Of a stretch of DNA of 38,413 bases, positions 1-6,879 are shown piece by piece. Position 1 is the first letter of the stretch. Each line of letters starts with the position of its first letter. Both the position numbers and the translations under genes were made by a program. Source of the DNA: Verrucomicrobiia bacterium (GTDB taxonomy: Bacteria > Verrucomicrobiota > Verrucomicrobiia > Limisphaerales > UBA11358); assembly GCA_030038175.1 (NCBI GenBank), contig JASHPN010000159.1:1-38413 (forward strand), written 5' to 3'. The notes beneath the pieces are model-generated. The model was not told the DNA's origin and ran no database searches. It saw only the letters and a list, made by a program, of their open reading frames with translations.

Positions 1-233
1 GAGTGAAGCCGGGCGACCACGTCAAGCAAGGCCAGGAAATAGGCCGTTGCGGTCATTCCGGAAATTCGAGCGAACCTCATCTCCATTTCCAGTTTCAGAA
101 CGGCAAAAGCTTTTATTTCAGCAGCGGCTTGCCCGTCAGGTTTTCCCGGTTCCACCGGCGAAATGGCAGCCAAAGCGACTTTGTCCAACAGGATTACATT
201 TCCAAAAAAACCTTCATCGCCAGCGGTCCCTGA
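1..233 (+). CDS. M23 family (lysostaphin-type) metallopeptidase, C-terminal fragment
   Basis: The reading frame enters from outside the window (first full codon at base 3), so only the last ~76 residues are seen. They contain the end of a peptidase M23 domain: a G-x-H-V-K-x-G-Q-x-I stretch, then GHSGNSSEPHLHFQ, whose H-x-H supplies a zinc ligand and a catalytic histidine. Family members cut peptidoglycan cross-bridges or act as non-catalytic envelope activators; the H-x-H here suggests an active enzyme. After the domain there is a tail of about 40 residues ending at a TGA. The gene converges on ispA with a 40-nt gap. The N-terminus and any signal peptide lie outside the window. Confidence 0.85.
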   Translation, partial: VKPGDHVKQGQEIGRCGHSGNSSEPHLHFQFQNGKSFYFSSGLPVRFSRFHRRNGSQSDFVQQDYISKKTFIASGP

Positions 234-273
234 TCCATCAATCCAATAACCCGCCAATTCATTGATCCGTGTT

Positions 274-1176
274 CTATCTGTCCCGCTTCAGCAAAAACTC
301 CGCCAACGCCTCCAGCGCGACCGCCCGGCCCTGGAAAGTCTTCAGGGCGGCGAATGCCTTGCCGGTCAACCGCTCCGCGATTCGCCGTGATTTCTCGAGG
401 CCGACAATTGCCGGATAAGTCGCCTTCTGCACCGCCGCGTCCTTGCCGGCCGTTTTCCCAAGCTGTTCACTGGTCTGCGTCACGTCGAGGATATCGTCAA
501 TCACCTGGAAAGCCAGGCCGACATGATAACCAAAATGGGTCAGGCCAGTTAATTCAGCCGGCGTGCAATTGGCGCTCATGCCGCCCAACCGCACCGAACA
601 GCACAACAGCGCCGAAGTCTTCCGCTCGTGAATGAATTTCAAATCGGCTTCGGAAATCTCTTTTCCTTCCGCTTCCAAATCGGCCACCTGGCCCGCGATC
701 AACTGGAGTGAGCCGGCGGCGCCGGCCAGTTCCCGAATGATTTTTTCGTGTGGATAGCGCGGAGATTTTTTGCACCGCGCCGCGATCTCAAATGCCTGGG
801 TCAACAGCGCATCGCCGGCCAGCACGGCCACGCCCTCGCCGAACACCTTATGGTTGGTGGGCTTGCCGCGCCGGAAATCGTCATTGTCCATCGCCGGCAA
901 ATCGTCATGGATGAGCGAATACGTGTGAATGCATTCCACAGCGCACGCCAGCGGCAGGGCGTCTTTTTCTGAACCCTGACAGGCTTGCGCCGCCGCCAGG
1001 CAAAGTGCCGGACGCATCCGTTTCCCGCCAGCGAAAATCGAATAACGCATGGCCTTGTGAATGGTGGCCGGCCGTGTCTTTTCCGACGGCAAAAACTTGT
1101 CCAGCGCGCGATTTACGGCGTCGGTGCGCGTGGAAAGGAAACCCGGCAAATCAAATGGCGTTCTTTTTACGGACAT
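274..1176 (-). CDS. ispA: Polyprenyl diphosphate synthase (farnesyl/geranylgeranyl type)
   Basis: A 300-aa protein, normal length for short-chain trans-prenyltransferases, which condense isopentenyl diphosphate with allylic diphosphates in the cytoplasm. Both Mg-binding aspartate motifs are present: DDLPAMD at 91-97 (first, with the DDxxxxD spacing of bacterial FPP synthases) and DDILD at 227-231 (second). GGKRMRP at 50-56 is the usual diphosphate-binding segment, and KTAGKDAAVQKATYP follows the second motif as in IspA. The product could be FPP or GGPP; chain length cannot be fixed by eye. The start ATG at 1176 is the only sensible one. It is divergent from rpoZ across a 330-nt gap. Confidence 0.93.
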   Translation of the reverse strand: MSVKRTPFDLPGFLSTRTDAVNRALDKFLPSEKTRPATIHKAMRYSIFAGGKRMRPALCLAAAQACQGSEKDALPLACAVECIHTYSLIHDDLPAMDNDDFRRGKPTNHKVFGEGVAVLAGDALLTQAFEIAARCKKSPRYPHEKIIRELAGAAGSLQLIAGQVADLEAEGKEISEADLKFIHERKTSALLCCSVRLGGMSANCTPAELTGLTHFGYHVGLAFQVIDDILDVTQTSEQLGKTAGKDAAVQKATYPAIVGLEKSRRIAERLTGKAFAALKTFQGRAVALEALAEFLLKRDR

Positions 1177-1506
1177 GGGCCGTTGTTTTAGGGCAAAACG
1201 ACCGCAGATGCAAGACGGTAGTGCTCACCGCCATCGCCATGCATCGCCACGGCTCGTGCAGAGCCCCGACCTCCAAAATTGGTCGCACATCCGGACCACG
1301 AACCGGGGCGCGACCCCGCAGAGGCGGGGTCGCTTCAACGTCCAACGCTAAAGGGACGCCGAAACGGCATGAATACCGCGCGCCAATTGCAATTCATTGG
1401 GAGCCGGCTTGCGATTCTTTTCGTATGCACCTTGAACCTTAAAAAAACTTTATTTTTTAGATGTTGCATTTAAATTTAAATGGATTATACTTTGAGGCTC
1501 TTTTTA
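1177..1506. other. Intergenic region between ispA and rpoZ
   Basis: No gene is supported here. It holds a perfect hairpin at 1310-1333 (separate entry), then an AT-rich stretch at 1432-1491 with a possible promoter for rpoZ. TTGCAT (1464-1469) is separated by 16 nt from TATACT (1486-1491). That promoter would start RNA at about 1498, after the GAGG ribosome site at 1494-1497, so the real promoter may be further upstream. Short reading frames on both strands across the repeat have no recognisable product. Confidence 0.5.
1310..1333. repeat. Perfect 10-bp hairpin, intergenic
   Basis: GCGACCCCGC (1310-1319), loop AGAG, then the exact reverse complement GCGGGGTCGC (1324-1333). No T-run follows on either strand, so it is not a typical Rho-independent terminator. 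It lies inside a repeat-like stretch (about 1255-1390) and probably belongs to the dispersed intergenic repeats seen elsewhere in the window. Confidence 0.75.
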
Positions 1507-1761
1507 ATGAACGCTGAACTCGCCAGAAAAGCCGCCGATAAAGTCGGCAATCCCAACGTTTTAATCAATCTGGTTTCTCGTCGCGTCCGGCAACTCAATT
1601 CCGGTGGCGGCGGTTTGAGCCGTCCCCTGGTGGATGCTCCCGCCAGCATGGGCGTCGCCGATATCGCCCTGCGCGAAATCATCGAGGAAAAAATCGGGTG
1701 GGAAATGCCCGAAGTCACCGAACTGATCCGTCCGCAACCCCGCAAACGGCGGAAACGCTAG
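1507..1761 (+). CDS. rpoZ: DNA-directed RNA polymerase omega subunit
   Basis: A small protein (84 aa from this start) matching the Rpb6/omega fold: NPNVLINLVSRRVRQL near the start, GGGGLSRPLV in the middle and ADIALREIIEEKI toward the end. Omega binds and stabilises the beta-prime subunit in the cytoplasm. An upstream in-frame ATG at 1480 would add nine residues. The ATG at 1507 is preferred because GAGG (1494-1497) sits 9 nt ahead and family homology begins there. The tail is basic (KRRKR). smpB follows 64 nt downstream and may be co-transcribed. Confidence 0.88.
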   Translation: MNAELARKAADKVGNPNVLINLVSRRVRQLNSGGGGLSRPLVDAPASMGVADIALREIIEEKIGWEMPEVTELIRPQPRKRRKR

Positions 1762-1825
1762 TTCCATGGCGTTTGCGATTTGACATGAGCGGCGGCAGCG
1801 TGCAAATCGTAAACCATCAGCGGTC

Positions 1826-2272
1826 ATGGCGGACATTGTGACCAACCACAAAGGCCGGCGCGATTACCACATCCTCGAAACGTTTGAGGCGGGGATCGTC
1901 CTGCACGGCACTGAAGTCAAATCCCTTCGCGCGGGCAAAGGGCAGATTACCGATGCCTTCGCCCGGGTGGATAAAAACGAGGTCTGGCTTTACAACGCCC
2001 ACATTGATGAATATTCCCACGGCAATCTTCAAAATCATGAGCCGAAGTCACCGCGGAAACTGCTTCTCCACAAATCAGAAATCCGGAAACTTTTCGGCCT
2101 GGCCGCCGTCAAGGGCAACGCGCTGATTCCCCTCGCCTTTTATTGGAAAAACGGGAAAGTGAAGGTCGTCCTGGCCGTCGGCAAGGGCAAACAGCAGTTT
2201 GACAAACGCGAAGACCTCAAAAAGCGCGAGTCCGACCGCGAACTCAAGCGCGCCGCCATGCGGCGGCGCTGA
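1826..2272 (+). CDS. smpB: SsrA-binding protein SmpB
   Basis: 148 aa, typical of SmpB, the partner of tmRNA in rescuing stalled ribosomes. The N-terminal half has the OB-fold hallmarks GIVLHGTEVKSLRAGK and IDEYSHGN. The central HEPKSPRKLLLHKSEI segment and the basic C-terminal tail (KKRESDRELKRAAMRRR), which enters the ribosomal A-site channel, are all present. No Shine-Dalgarno is visible ahead of the ATG at 1826. An ssrA gene was not recognised in this window. Confidence 0.95.
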   Translation: MADIVTNHKGRRDYHILETFEAGIVLHGTEVKSLRAGKGQITDAFARVDKNEVWLYNAHIDEYSHGNLQNHEPKSPRKLLLHKSEIRKLFGLAAVKGNALIPLAFYWKNGKVKVVLAVGKGKQQFDKREDLKKRESDRELKRAAMRRR

Positions 2273-2343
2273 TGGAAGATTGTGAATTAAAGATGGCGAC
2301 GGCCGGTGGCCTTTCGGAATACTGAAAAGGTCCGACCGGTATT

Positions 2344-2364
2344 CCCTCTCCCAGCGGGAGAGGG
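2344..2364. repeat. Hairpin of a dispersed intergenic repeat
   Basis: CCCTCTCCC (2344-2352), loop AGC, GGGAGAGGG (2356-2364), followed by CCGGGGTGAGGGAGAAT. The minus strand reads as PHPGPLPLGEG-like peptide, a phrase well known from spurious gene calls over a repeat common in Verrucomicrobiota and Planctomycetota. A longer relative with the same CCCTCTCCC/GGGAGAGGG arms lies at 36772-36834. It could act as a transcript-end structure after smpB, but there is no T-run. Confidence 0.7.
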
Positions 2365-2424
2365 CCGGGGTGAGGGAGAATCGTCCAACGCACTGCCTTT
2401 CCCGATGCGTCAGCGGATTGGCCG

Positions 2425-2458
2425 ATAATAAAAAACGCCGGGCAAAATACCCGGCGTT
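2425..2458 (-). terminator. Rho-independent terminator of the superoxide dismutase gene
   Basis: Read on the minus strand: AACGCCGGG (2458-2450), a 7-nt loop, CCCGGCGTT (2442-2434), then a T-rich run (TTTTTATTAT, down to about 2425). It is a perfect 9-bp stem plus U-tract starting 18 nt after the dismutase stop codon. Confidence 0.9.
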
Positions 2459-2476
2459 CGGTATCGAGGCGGCGTT

Positions 2477-3088
2477 CTAAAAATTCTTCGCCACGGCGTT
2501 CCAATCAATGACATTCCAGATCGCCTTGAGGTAGGCGCCGCGTTTATTTTGATACTTCAAATAATACGCGTGCTCCCAAACGTCCACGCCAAAGACCGGT
2601 TTGCCTTCGACGCCGGAAACGGCCTTGCCCATGAGCGGATTGTCCTGGTTGGCGGTGGAAACAATTTCAAGTTTTCCGTTTTGCGAGACCAGCCACGCCC
2701 AACCGCTGCCAAAACGCGCCAGGCCCGTGGCTTCGAATTTTTCTTTAAACGCGTCGAATCCGCCGAAAGACGCCTTGATGGCATCGCCCAACTTCCCTTC
2801 GGGCGCCTTGGCCCCGCTGGCCGACAGGATCTTCCAAAAGAATGAATGGTTCCAGTGCCCGCCGCCATTGTTGCGCACGGGGCCGCGGATGTTGTCAGGC
2901 AGGGACGCCAGATCTCCAATCAGCGCTTCGAGCGGTTTATTTTCCAGCGGCGTACCGACAACCGCCTTATTGAGATTGTCCACGTAGGCCTTGTGATGGC
3001 CGTCGTGATGGACTTCCATCGTGGCTTTGTCAATGTGGGGTTCCAAAGCATTGGACGGATACGGTAATGGTGGGAGTTCGTATGGCAT
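2477..3088 (-). CDS. sodA: Superoxide dismutase, Mn-type
   Basis: 203 aa, normal for Fe/Mn superoxide dismutases, which convert superoxide to hydrogen peroxide and oxygen. All four metal ligands can be placed: His27 (EVHHDGHH), His81 (HWNHSFFW), Asp169 and His173 (signature DVWEHAYY). Metal type: Gly at 77 with Gln at 148 (ANQDNPLM) follows the Mn-enzyme pattern, since Fe enzymes carry the active-site Gln near position 69-77 instead. This is a residue-based inference and cambialistic use is possible. No signal peptide, so cytoplasmic. AAGGA lies about 6 nt before the ATG. Monocistronic, with its own terminator. Confidence 0.95.
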   Translation of the reverse strand: MPYELPPLPYPSNALEPHIDKATMEVHHDGHHKAYVDNLNKAVVGTPLENKPLEALIGDLASLPDNIRGPVRNNGGGHWNHSFFWKILSASGAKAPEGKLGDAIKASFGGFDAFKEKFEATGLARFGSGWAWLVSQNGKLEIVSTANQDNPLMGKAVSGVEGKPVFGVDVWEHAYYLKYQNKRGAYLKAIWNVIDWNAVAKNF

Positions 3089-3241
3089 ATGATTTCCTTA
3101 TTTAATCTTGTTTCAAATGTCGAAACTCAAATTGCGCCACCCTTCATTGAAAAGCAAGCGCTATGGCATGAAAATAATTGAATCCAAAATCGCCCCTCAT
3201 TGCATCACACTTATTGAACGGTAGAAACCAGACGAACCATA

Positions 3242-3958
3242 ATGAAAAACGCAGCCCTAAAAGTCCTCGCCCTTATTTTCCTGCTGGCGTTCGCCCTGAC
3301 GCAGGCGCCATCGCAAACCAACACAACGAGTGAAGCCGGAACAAATTCCGTTGCGGCCGCCGACCATTCCCCGCAACCGCCTAAATCGCACCATCATCAT
3401 TCGGATAATCGGGGTAATTATTCTTTATTTGACGGCATTAATATCCCGATTGCCGCATTTATCATGGTGGTATGCATTGTCGCGATTTGCGCCATTGCCC
3501 GTCATCATCGCGACAAAATGCTGCACGAAACCATCCGCGCCATGGTGGAAAAAGGAATGCCGGTTGACTCTGCATTGATCGCCCAATTGGACAGACGCCG
3601 GAATGATGATTGCGGCGGAAGCCCGCCGGCGTCCCGGCGTTCCCGTTCGGCGCGTCTCTTCTACGGCCTGGTTTGCCTTGGCGTCGGCCTGGCGCTGCTC
3701 ATTACCAGCCATTGGCATTCTACCGCCGGGCTGATTCTCCTGTTCGTTGGCATTGCCTTTCTCATCGCCCGGCTCATTTTCTGTTCCTGCCGTCTTTTGT
3801 ACGGCTTGATTTGCACGGGCGTCGGCCTTGCGCTGCTTATTTCCAGCGATTGGCATTCCATGGGCGGCTTGATTGTTTTCTTTGTCGGCATCGCCTTTCT
3901 CATTGTCTGGCTGGTGGAAAGAAATCAAAATGGTGATCCACAACCACCCAAACCATAA
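3242..3958 (+). CDS. Membrane protein with duplicated two-helix unit, upstream of ECF sigma factor
   Basis: 238 aa. A signal-like hydrophobic N-terminus (about 6-22) is followed by a low-complexity stretch with a His cluster (SHHHHS, about 49-54) and a membrane helix (about 70-86). A cytoplasmic segment (ARHHRDKMLHETIRAMVEKG) resembles the small membrane proteins often encoded beside ECF sigma genes (DUF6249-like; tentative). The C-terminal part holds two near-identical units, YGLVCLGVGLALLITSHWHS and YGLICTGVGLALLISSDWHS, each followed by a second helix, so the pair arose by internal duplication. The sigma gene starts 2 nt after the stop, so the two are translationally linked. A role in sensing or modulating the sigma factor is inferred only. 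A possible promoter is TTGCAT (3200-3205), N16, TAGAAA. Confidence 0.75.
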   Translation: MKNAALKVLALIFLLAFALTQAPSQTNTTSEAGTNSVAAADHSPQPPKSHHHHSDNRGNYSLFDGINIPIAAFIMVVCIVAICAIARHHRDKMLHETIRAMVEKGMPVDSALIAQLDRRRNDDCGGSPPASRRSRSARLFYGLVCLGVGLALLITSHWHSTAGLILLFVGIAFLIARLIFCSCRLLYGLICTGVGLALLISSDWHSMGGLIVFFVGIAFLIVWLVERNQNGDPQPPKP

Positions 3959-3960
3959 CC

Positions 3961-4488
3961 GTGGCCTTCACCGACGCCGATCTCATCGCCCGCGTCCTTT
4001 CACGCGAAGACCACAATGCCTTCGCCGAATTGGTTCGGCGTTATCAATCGCCGGTACGCGCGTTTTTGGCGCGCATGGCGCGGGGCGATGCGCATTTGGC
4101 CGATGACCTGGCGCAGGAAACTTTTCTGAAAGCCTGGAAAAATCTGGGCGCGTTTCGCGGCAAGGCAAAATTTTCCACCTGGCTCTTTGGCATCGCCTTG
4201 AACGAACTTCGGGGCGCCGCCCGCAAACACAAGGAATTGTCTTCCGAAGAAATTGATGAACTCCCGCCGGAACCGGAAGAATCCGCCGCCCCGAATGCTC
4301 ATCTGCGCCTGGATTTGACGGAGGCGTTAAAAGCGTTAAATTCGAATGAGCGGGCCGCGGTTTTGCTTTGTTGCCAGAATGGTTTGTCGCACGAAGAGGC
4401 GGCGGAAGCGCTCGATTGTCCGCTGGGCACGGTTAAAACAAACATCCTGCGCGGCCGAGAAAAATTGAAACGCCTATTGTCTTTATGA
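3961..4488 (+). CDS. ECF-subfamily RNA polymerase sigma factor
   Basis: 175 aa with sigma region 2 (about 11-80: AFAELVRRYQSPVRAF, then DDLAQETFLKAWKNL and FSTWLFGIALNELR) and region 4 (about 120-172, with the helix-turn-helix LSHEEAAEALDCPLGTVKTN). There is no region 1.1 or 3, which defines the ECF class. It redirects RNA polymerase to a small stress or envelope regulon. The start GTG at 3961 lies 2 nt after the upstream stop; no other start fits. Its 3' end overlaps the next gene by 4 nt (ATGA), so the three genes form one unit. Confidence 0.93.
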   Translation: MAFTDADLIARVLSREDHNAFAELVRRYQSPVRAFLARMARGDAHLADDLAQETFLKAWKNLGAFRGKAKFSTWLFGIALNELRGAARKHKELSSEEIDELPPEPEESAAPNAHLRLDLTEALKALNSNERAAVLLCCQNGLSHEEAAEALDCPLGTVKTNILRGREKLKRLLSL

Positions 4489-4805
4489 AAGAACCACAGG
4501 ATCCGCTCAATGCCCTGTTGCAAGCGGAGAACACTTATATTGAAGATGCCGGGTTCACCGCCCGGGTCATTAAATCCCTGCCGCGCCGCCGAACGCGACG
4601 ATGGCCGCAGGTTTTTTTGCTTGGCGTTTCCGTCGTCGGCTGGATTGCGGCCGCATCGTGGCTGCCCTGGGGAAACTTGCCGCCCCTGGACACGACTGCC
4701 CTGATTTCTCTCGACTCCCAGGTATTGCTGCCGTGGCTCACGGTTTCATTGGTCATCGCTTGCCTGGCCGGGAGCACCGTCGTCGCCGCTCAATGGGACG
4801 ATTGA
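4485..4805 (+). CDS. Small two-helix membrane protein, putative anti-sigma partner
   Basis: 106 aa, starting inside the sigma gene stop (ATGA overlap). A soluble N-terminus of about 40 residues (FTARVIKSLPRRR) precedes two hydrophobic segments (about 43-60 and 79-100). This layout fits the single-operon anti-sigma/sigma modulators of Bacteroidota and Verrucomicrobiota (DUF5056-like), but no ZAS zinc motif is present. The function is inferred from position alone. Its last 16 nt overlap the 3' end of the convergent aldo-keto reductase gene. Confidence 0.65.
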   Translation: MKEPQDPLNALLQAENTYIEDAGFTARVIKSLPRRRTRRWPQVFLLGVSVVGWIAAASWLPWGNLPPLDTTALISLDSQVLLPWLTVSLVIACLAGSTVVAAQWDD

Positions 4806-5821
4806 ATTCTCTCAAACATTCCGCCGTGGAGGAAATCGCGGACAGTTTTGCGATGAATGAAATCCATCGGGAATCCCATTTCAACCGCGCTCACTTCCTC
4901 CAACCGCGCAATCTGGCGCGCGTCCAGCGTCCAACCCAGGCATTTCAGATTGTCCTCAAACTGTGACATCTTGCGCGCGCCCAGGATCGGGATGACATTT
5001 TGCTTCGCGCGAAGCCAATTGAGCGCCACCTGCGCCGGCGATTTGCCGGTTTCTTTGGCAATCGCCACCACCGTGTCCGCGATTTTCATGTTCCGTTCCG
5101 ACAGCTCCTTGAATTGAGGCGTCTTGTCCAGGCGCTTTTCCTCGGTGGACCCTTTCGCGTATTTGCCGGTCAACAAACCGCTGCCCAACGGCGACCATGC
5201 GGCGATGCTCAGGCCGAGGGCGTCTGCCATGGGCAATAATTCCCGTTCCGGCGTCCGTTCCACCAGGCTGTATTCAATCTGCAATCCCACAAACCGCGTC
5301 CAATCCCGCCATTCAGCCAGCGTATTGGCGCGCGCCACCCACCAGGCCGGCGCGTCCGAAATCCCAATGTAAAGGACCTTGCCCGCGCGGACCACGTCGG
5401 CAAACGCCCGCATCACTTCTTCGACGGGCGTCAGCTCATCCCATACGTGCATCCAGTAAAGGTCCACGTAATCCATGTTCAATCGTTTCAACGAAGCGTT
5501 CAAGGCCTCGACCATGTGCTTGCGATGGTTTCCGCCGCCGTTGGGATCTCCGGGTTTGAAAGCATTAAAGGTAAATTTGGTGGCAATCACAAATCGTTCG
5601 CGCTCCGCCTTCACAAATTCGCCCACCATTTTTTCGCTGGTGCCGTCGGTATAGCCGTCCGCGGTATCCAGGAAATTGCCGCCCGCGGCCGCGAAGGCAT
5701 CGAACATTTTGCGGCTTTCGGCTTTATTCGCGCCCCAGCCCCATTCCTCGCCGAACGTCATTGTCCCCAGACTCAATTCCGATACCCGCAATCCCGATTT
5801 TCCAAGCAGTTTGTAATTCAT
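4790..5821 (-). CDS. Aldo/keto reductase
   Basis: 343 aa, a NADPH-dependent TIM-barrel oxidoreductase of the AKR superfamily. The catalytic tetrad can be placed at Asp52 and Tyr57 (LDTADGYTDG), Lys82 (ATKFTFN) and His125 (WMHVWD). NADP-binding elements WSPLGSGLLTGKY and PILGARKMSQFEDNL are in the usual C-terminal positions. The subfamily looks like the YajO/Tas type, and the substrate cannot be read from sequence. A strong AAGGAG lies 6 nt before the ATG. It converges on and overlaps (16 nt) the sigma-operon membrane gene. The SDR gene follows upstream on the same strand but has its own leader. Confidence 0.92.
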   Translation of the reverse strand: MNYKLLGKSGLRVSELSLGTMTFGEEWGWGANKAESRKMFDAFAAAGGNFLDTADGYTDGTSEKMVGEFVKAERERFVIATKFTFNAFKPGDPNGGGNHRKHMVEALNASLKRLNMDYVDLYWMHVWDELTPVEEVMRAFADVVRAGKVLYIGISDAPAWWVARANTLAEWRDWTRFVGLQIEYSLVERTPERELLPMADALGLSIAAWSPLGSGLLTGKYAKGSTEEKRLDKTPQFKELSERNMKIADTVVAIAKETGKSPAQVALNWLRAKQNVIPILGARKMSQFEDNLKCLGWTLDARQIARLEEVSAVEMGFPMDFIHRKTVRDFLHGGMFERIQSSH

Positions 5822-5845
5822 ATTCTGCTCCTTTTTAATTTTTAA

Positions 5846-6634
5846 TTAAAAGCACGCTCTCACCACCCCGCCGTCCACTCGCAACGCCGCCCCATTCGTC
5901 GCTGAAGACAACGGGCTGCATACATAAACAACCAGGTTTGCCACTTCTTCGGTCGTGGCAAAGCGTTTGATCAGCGAACTGGGCCGGACGCTCTTGAAAA
6001 ACTCCTTTTCAAATTCCGTGAACGGTTTTCCGCCGCTCAATTCTTTCACAAAAGTGTCCACACCGTCCGAATGAGTCGGACCCGGCAGGACGGCGTTCAC
6101 GGTGACGCCCGTCCCGGCGCAGGTTTCCGCCAGACCGCGCGCGACCGCGAGCTGCGCCGTTTTGGTCATGCCATAATGGATCATTTCAGCGGGAATCTGG
6201 ATGCCGCTTTCGCTGCTGATGAAGACGATGCGTCCCCAGTTGCGCTGCTTCATCCCGGGCAAAAAACAACGGCTCAGGCGAACACCGCTCAAAACGTTGA
6301 CCTCAAAAAATCGCCGCCAATCCTCGTCCGGAATTTGTTCAAAAGGCTTCGGCTCGAAGATACCCAGATTGTTGACCAGAATTTCGATGGACGGAAATTG
6401 AGCGGCCAATTTTTTCGCCACCGCGGTATCCGACAAATCGCCGGGAAAACTTTCCAGCTTTGCCGTTGGCACGGTCTTACGAATTTTTGCGACAGCTTCT
6501 GACACGGATTTTTCCGTACGGCCATTCACAATGACGCGTGTGCCTTCGCGGGCCAGACCGGTGGCAATCGCCAGGCCGATTCCCCTGGTAGAACCGGACA
6601 CCAGCGCGAGTTTATCGGTGAGTTGTAAATCCAT
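5846..6634 (-). CDS. Short-chain dehydrogenase/reductase (SDR)
   Basis: 262 aa from the ATG at 6634; a TTG at 6643 would add three residues. It is a classical SDR: cofactor motif SGSTRGIG near residue 13-20, with Arg in GRTEKS after strand 2 suggesting NADPH. The usual NNAG is NNLG, the catalytic serine is in FISSESG, and YGMTK gives Tyr154/Lys158. It ends with GAALRVDGGVVRACF, the standard FabG-like end. It resembles 3-oxoacyl-reductase-like proteins, but a role outside fatty-acid synthesis is equally likely as no fab genes are near. The 24-nt gap to the aldo-keto reductase start suggests the two minus-strand genes are co-transcribed. Confidence 0.9.
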   Translation of the reverse strand: MDLQLTDKLALVSGSTRGIGLAIATGLAREGTRVIVNGRTEKSVSEAVAKIRKTVPTAKLESFPGDLSDTAVAKKLAAQFPSIEILVNNLGIFEPKPFEQIPDEDWRRFFEVNVLSGVRLSRCFLPGMKQRNWGRIVFISSESGIQIPAEMIHYGMTKTAQLAVARGLAETCAGTGVTVNAVLPGPTHSDGVDTFVKELSGGKPFTEFEKEFFKSVRPSSLIKRFATTEEVANLVVYVCSPLSSATNGAALRVDGGVVRACF

Positions 6635-6681
6635 AGCCGCCAATCTTGCACCGGGCGCGCTGATGTCAAGTCCTCTTCCGT

Positions 6682-6827
6682 GGGGAGCGCACGCGCCTTC
6701 GCGTGCGTCCGATTGCGCCTCGCAGTCGGAATGACGCGCGCCAACGCGCGTTGAAACGGGCGCGGAGGCGCGCCCGAGCGGTTGACGGGGGCGTCAACCG
6801 CCGCACGCGAGGGCGCGTACGCTCCCC
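6682..6827. repeat. Nested multi-hairpin intergenic element
   Basis: The outer arms GGGGAGCGCACGCGCC (6682-6697) and GGCGCGTACGCTCCCC (6812-6827) are inverted with 15 of 16 bases matching. Between them lie five consecutive hairpins: 6689-6706 (7 bp, loop CCTT), 6708-6730 (10 bp with one G-T pair, loop CCT), 6734-6751 (7 bp, loop CCAA), 6757-6776 (8 bp, loop GAGG) and 6779-6800 (9 bp, loop GGGG). The whole could fold as a multi-armed cloverleaf. Minus-strand translation gives the GERTRPRVRR-type phrase typical of a dispersed repeat rather than a gene. Confidence 0.85.
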
Positions 6828-6845
6828 CCGATATCCCCATTTCCC

Positions 6846-6873
6846 TTGTTTTGGCAATGGTTTTTGTTATATT
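6846..6873 (+). promoter_or_regulatory. Promoter of first amidase-like gene
   Basis: TTGTTT (6846-6851), 16-nt spacer, TATATT (6868-6873). The -10 box ends 6 nt before the ATG, so transcription would begin at or next to the start codon. The same arrangement with the same spacing precedes the paralogue at 8159. Confidence 0.55.
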
Positions 6874-6879
6874 GAATTA

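Noticed and set aside
3215-3243. TTGAAC-N17-CATAAT as promoter of the gene at 3242
   Set aside because: The -10 box overlaps the ATG, so transcription would begin inside the gene.
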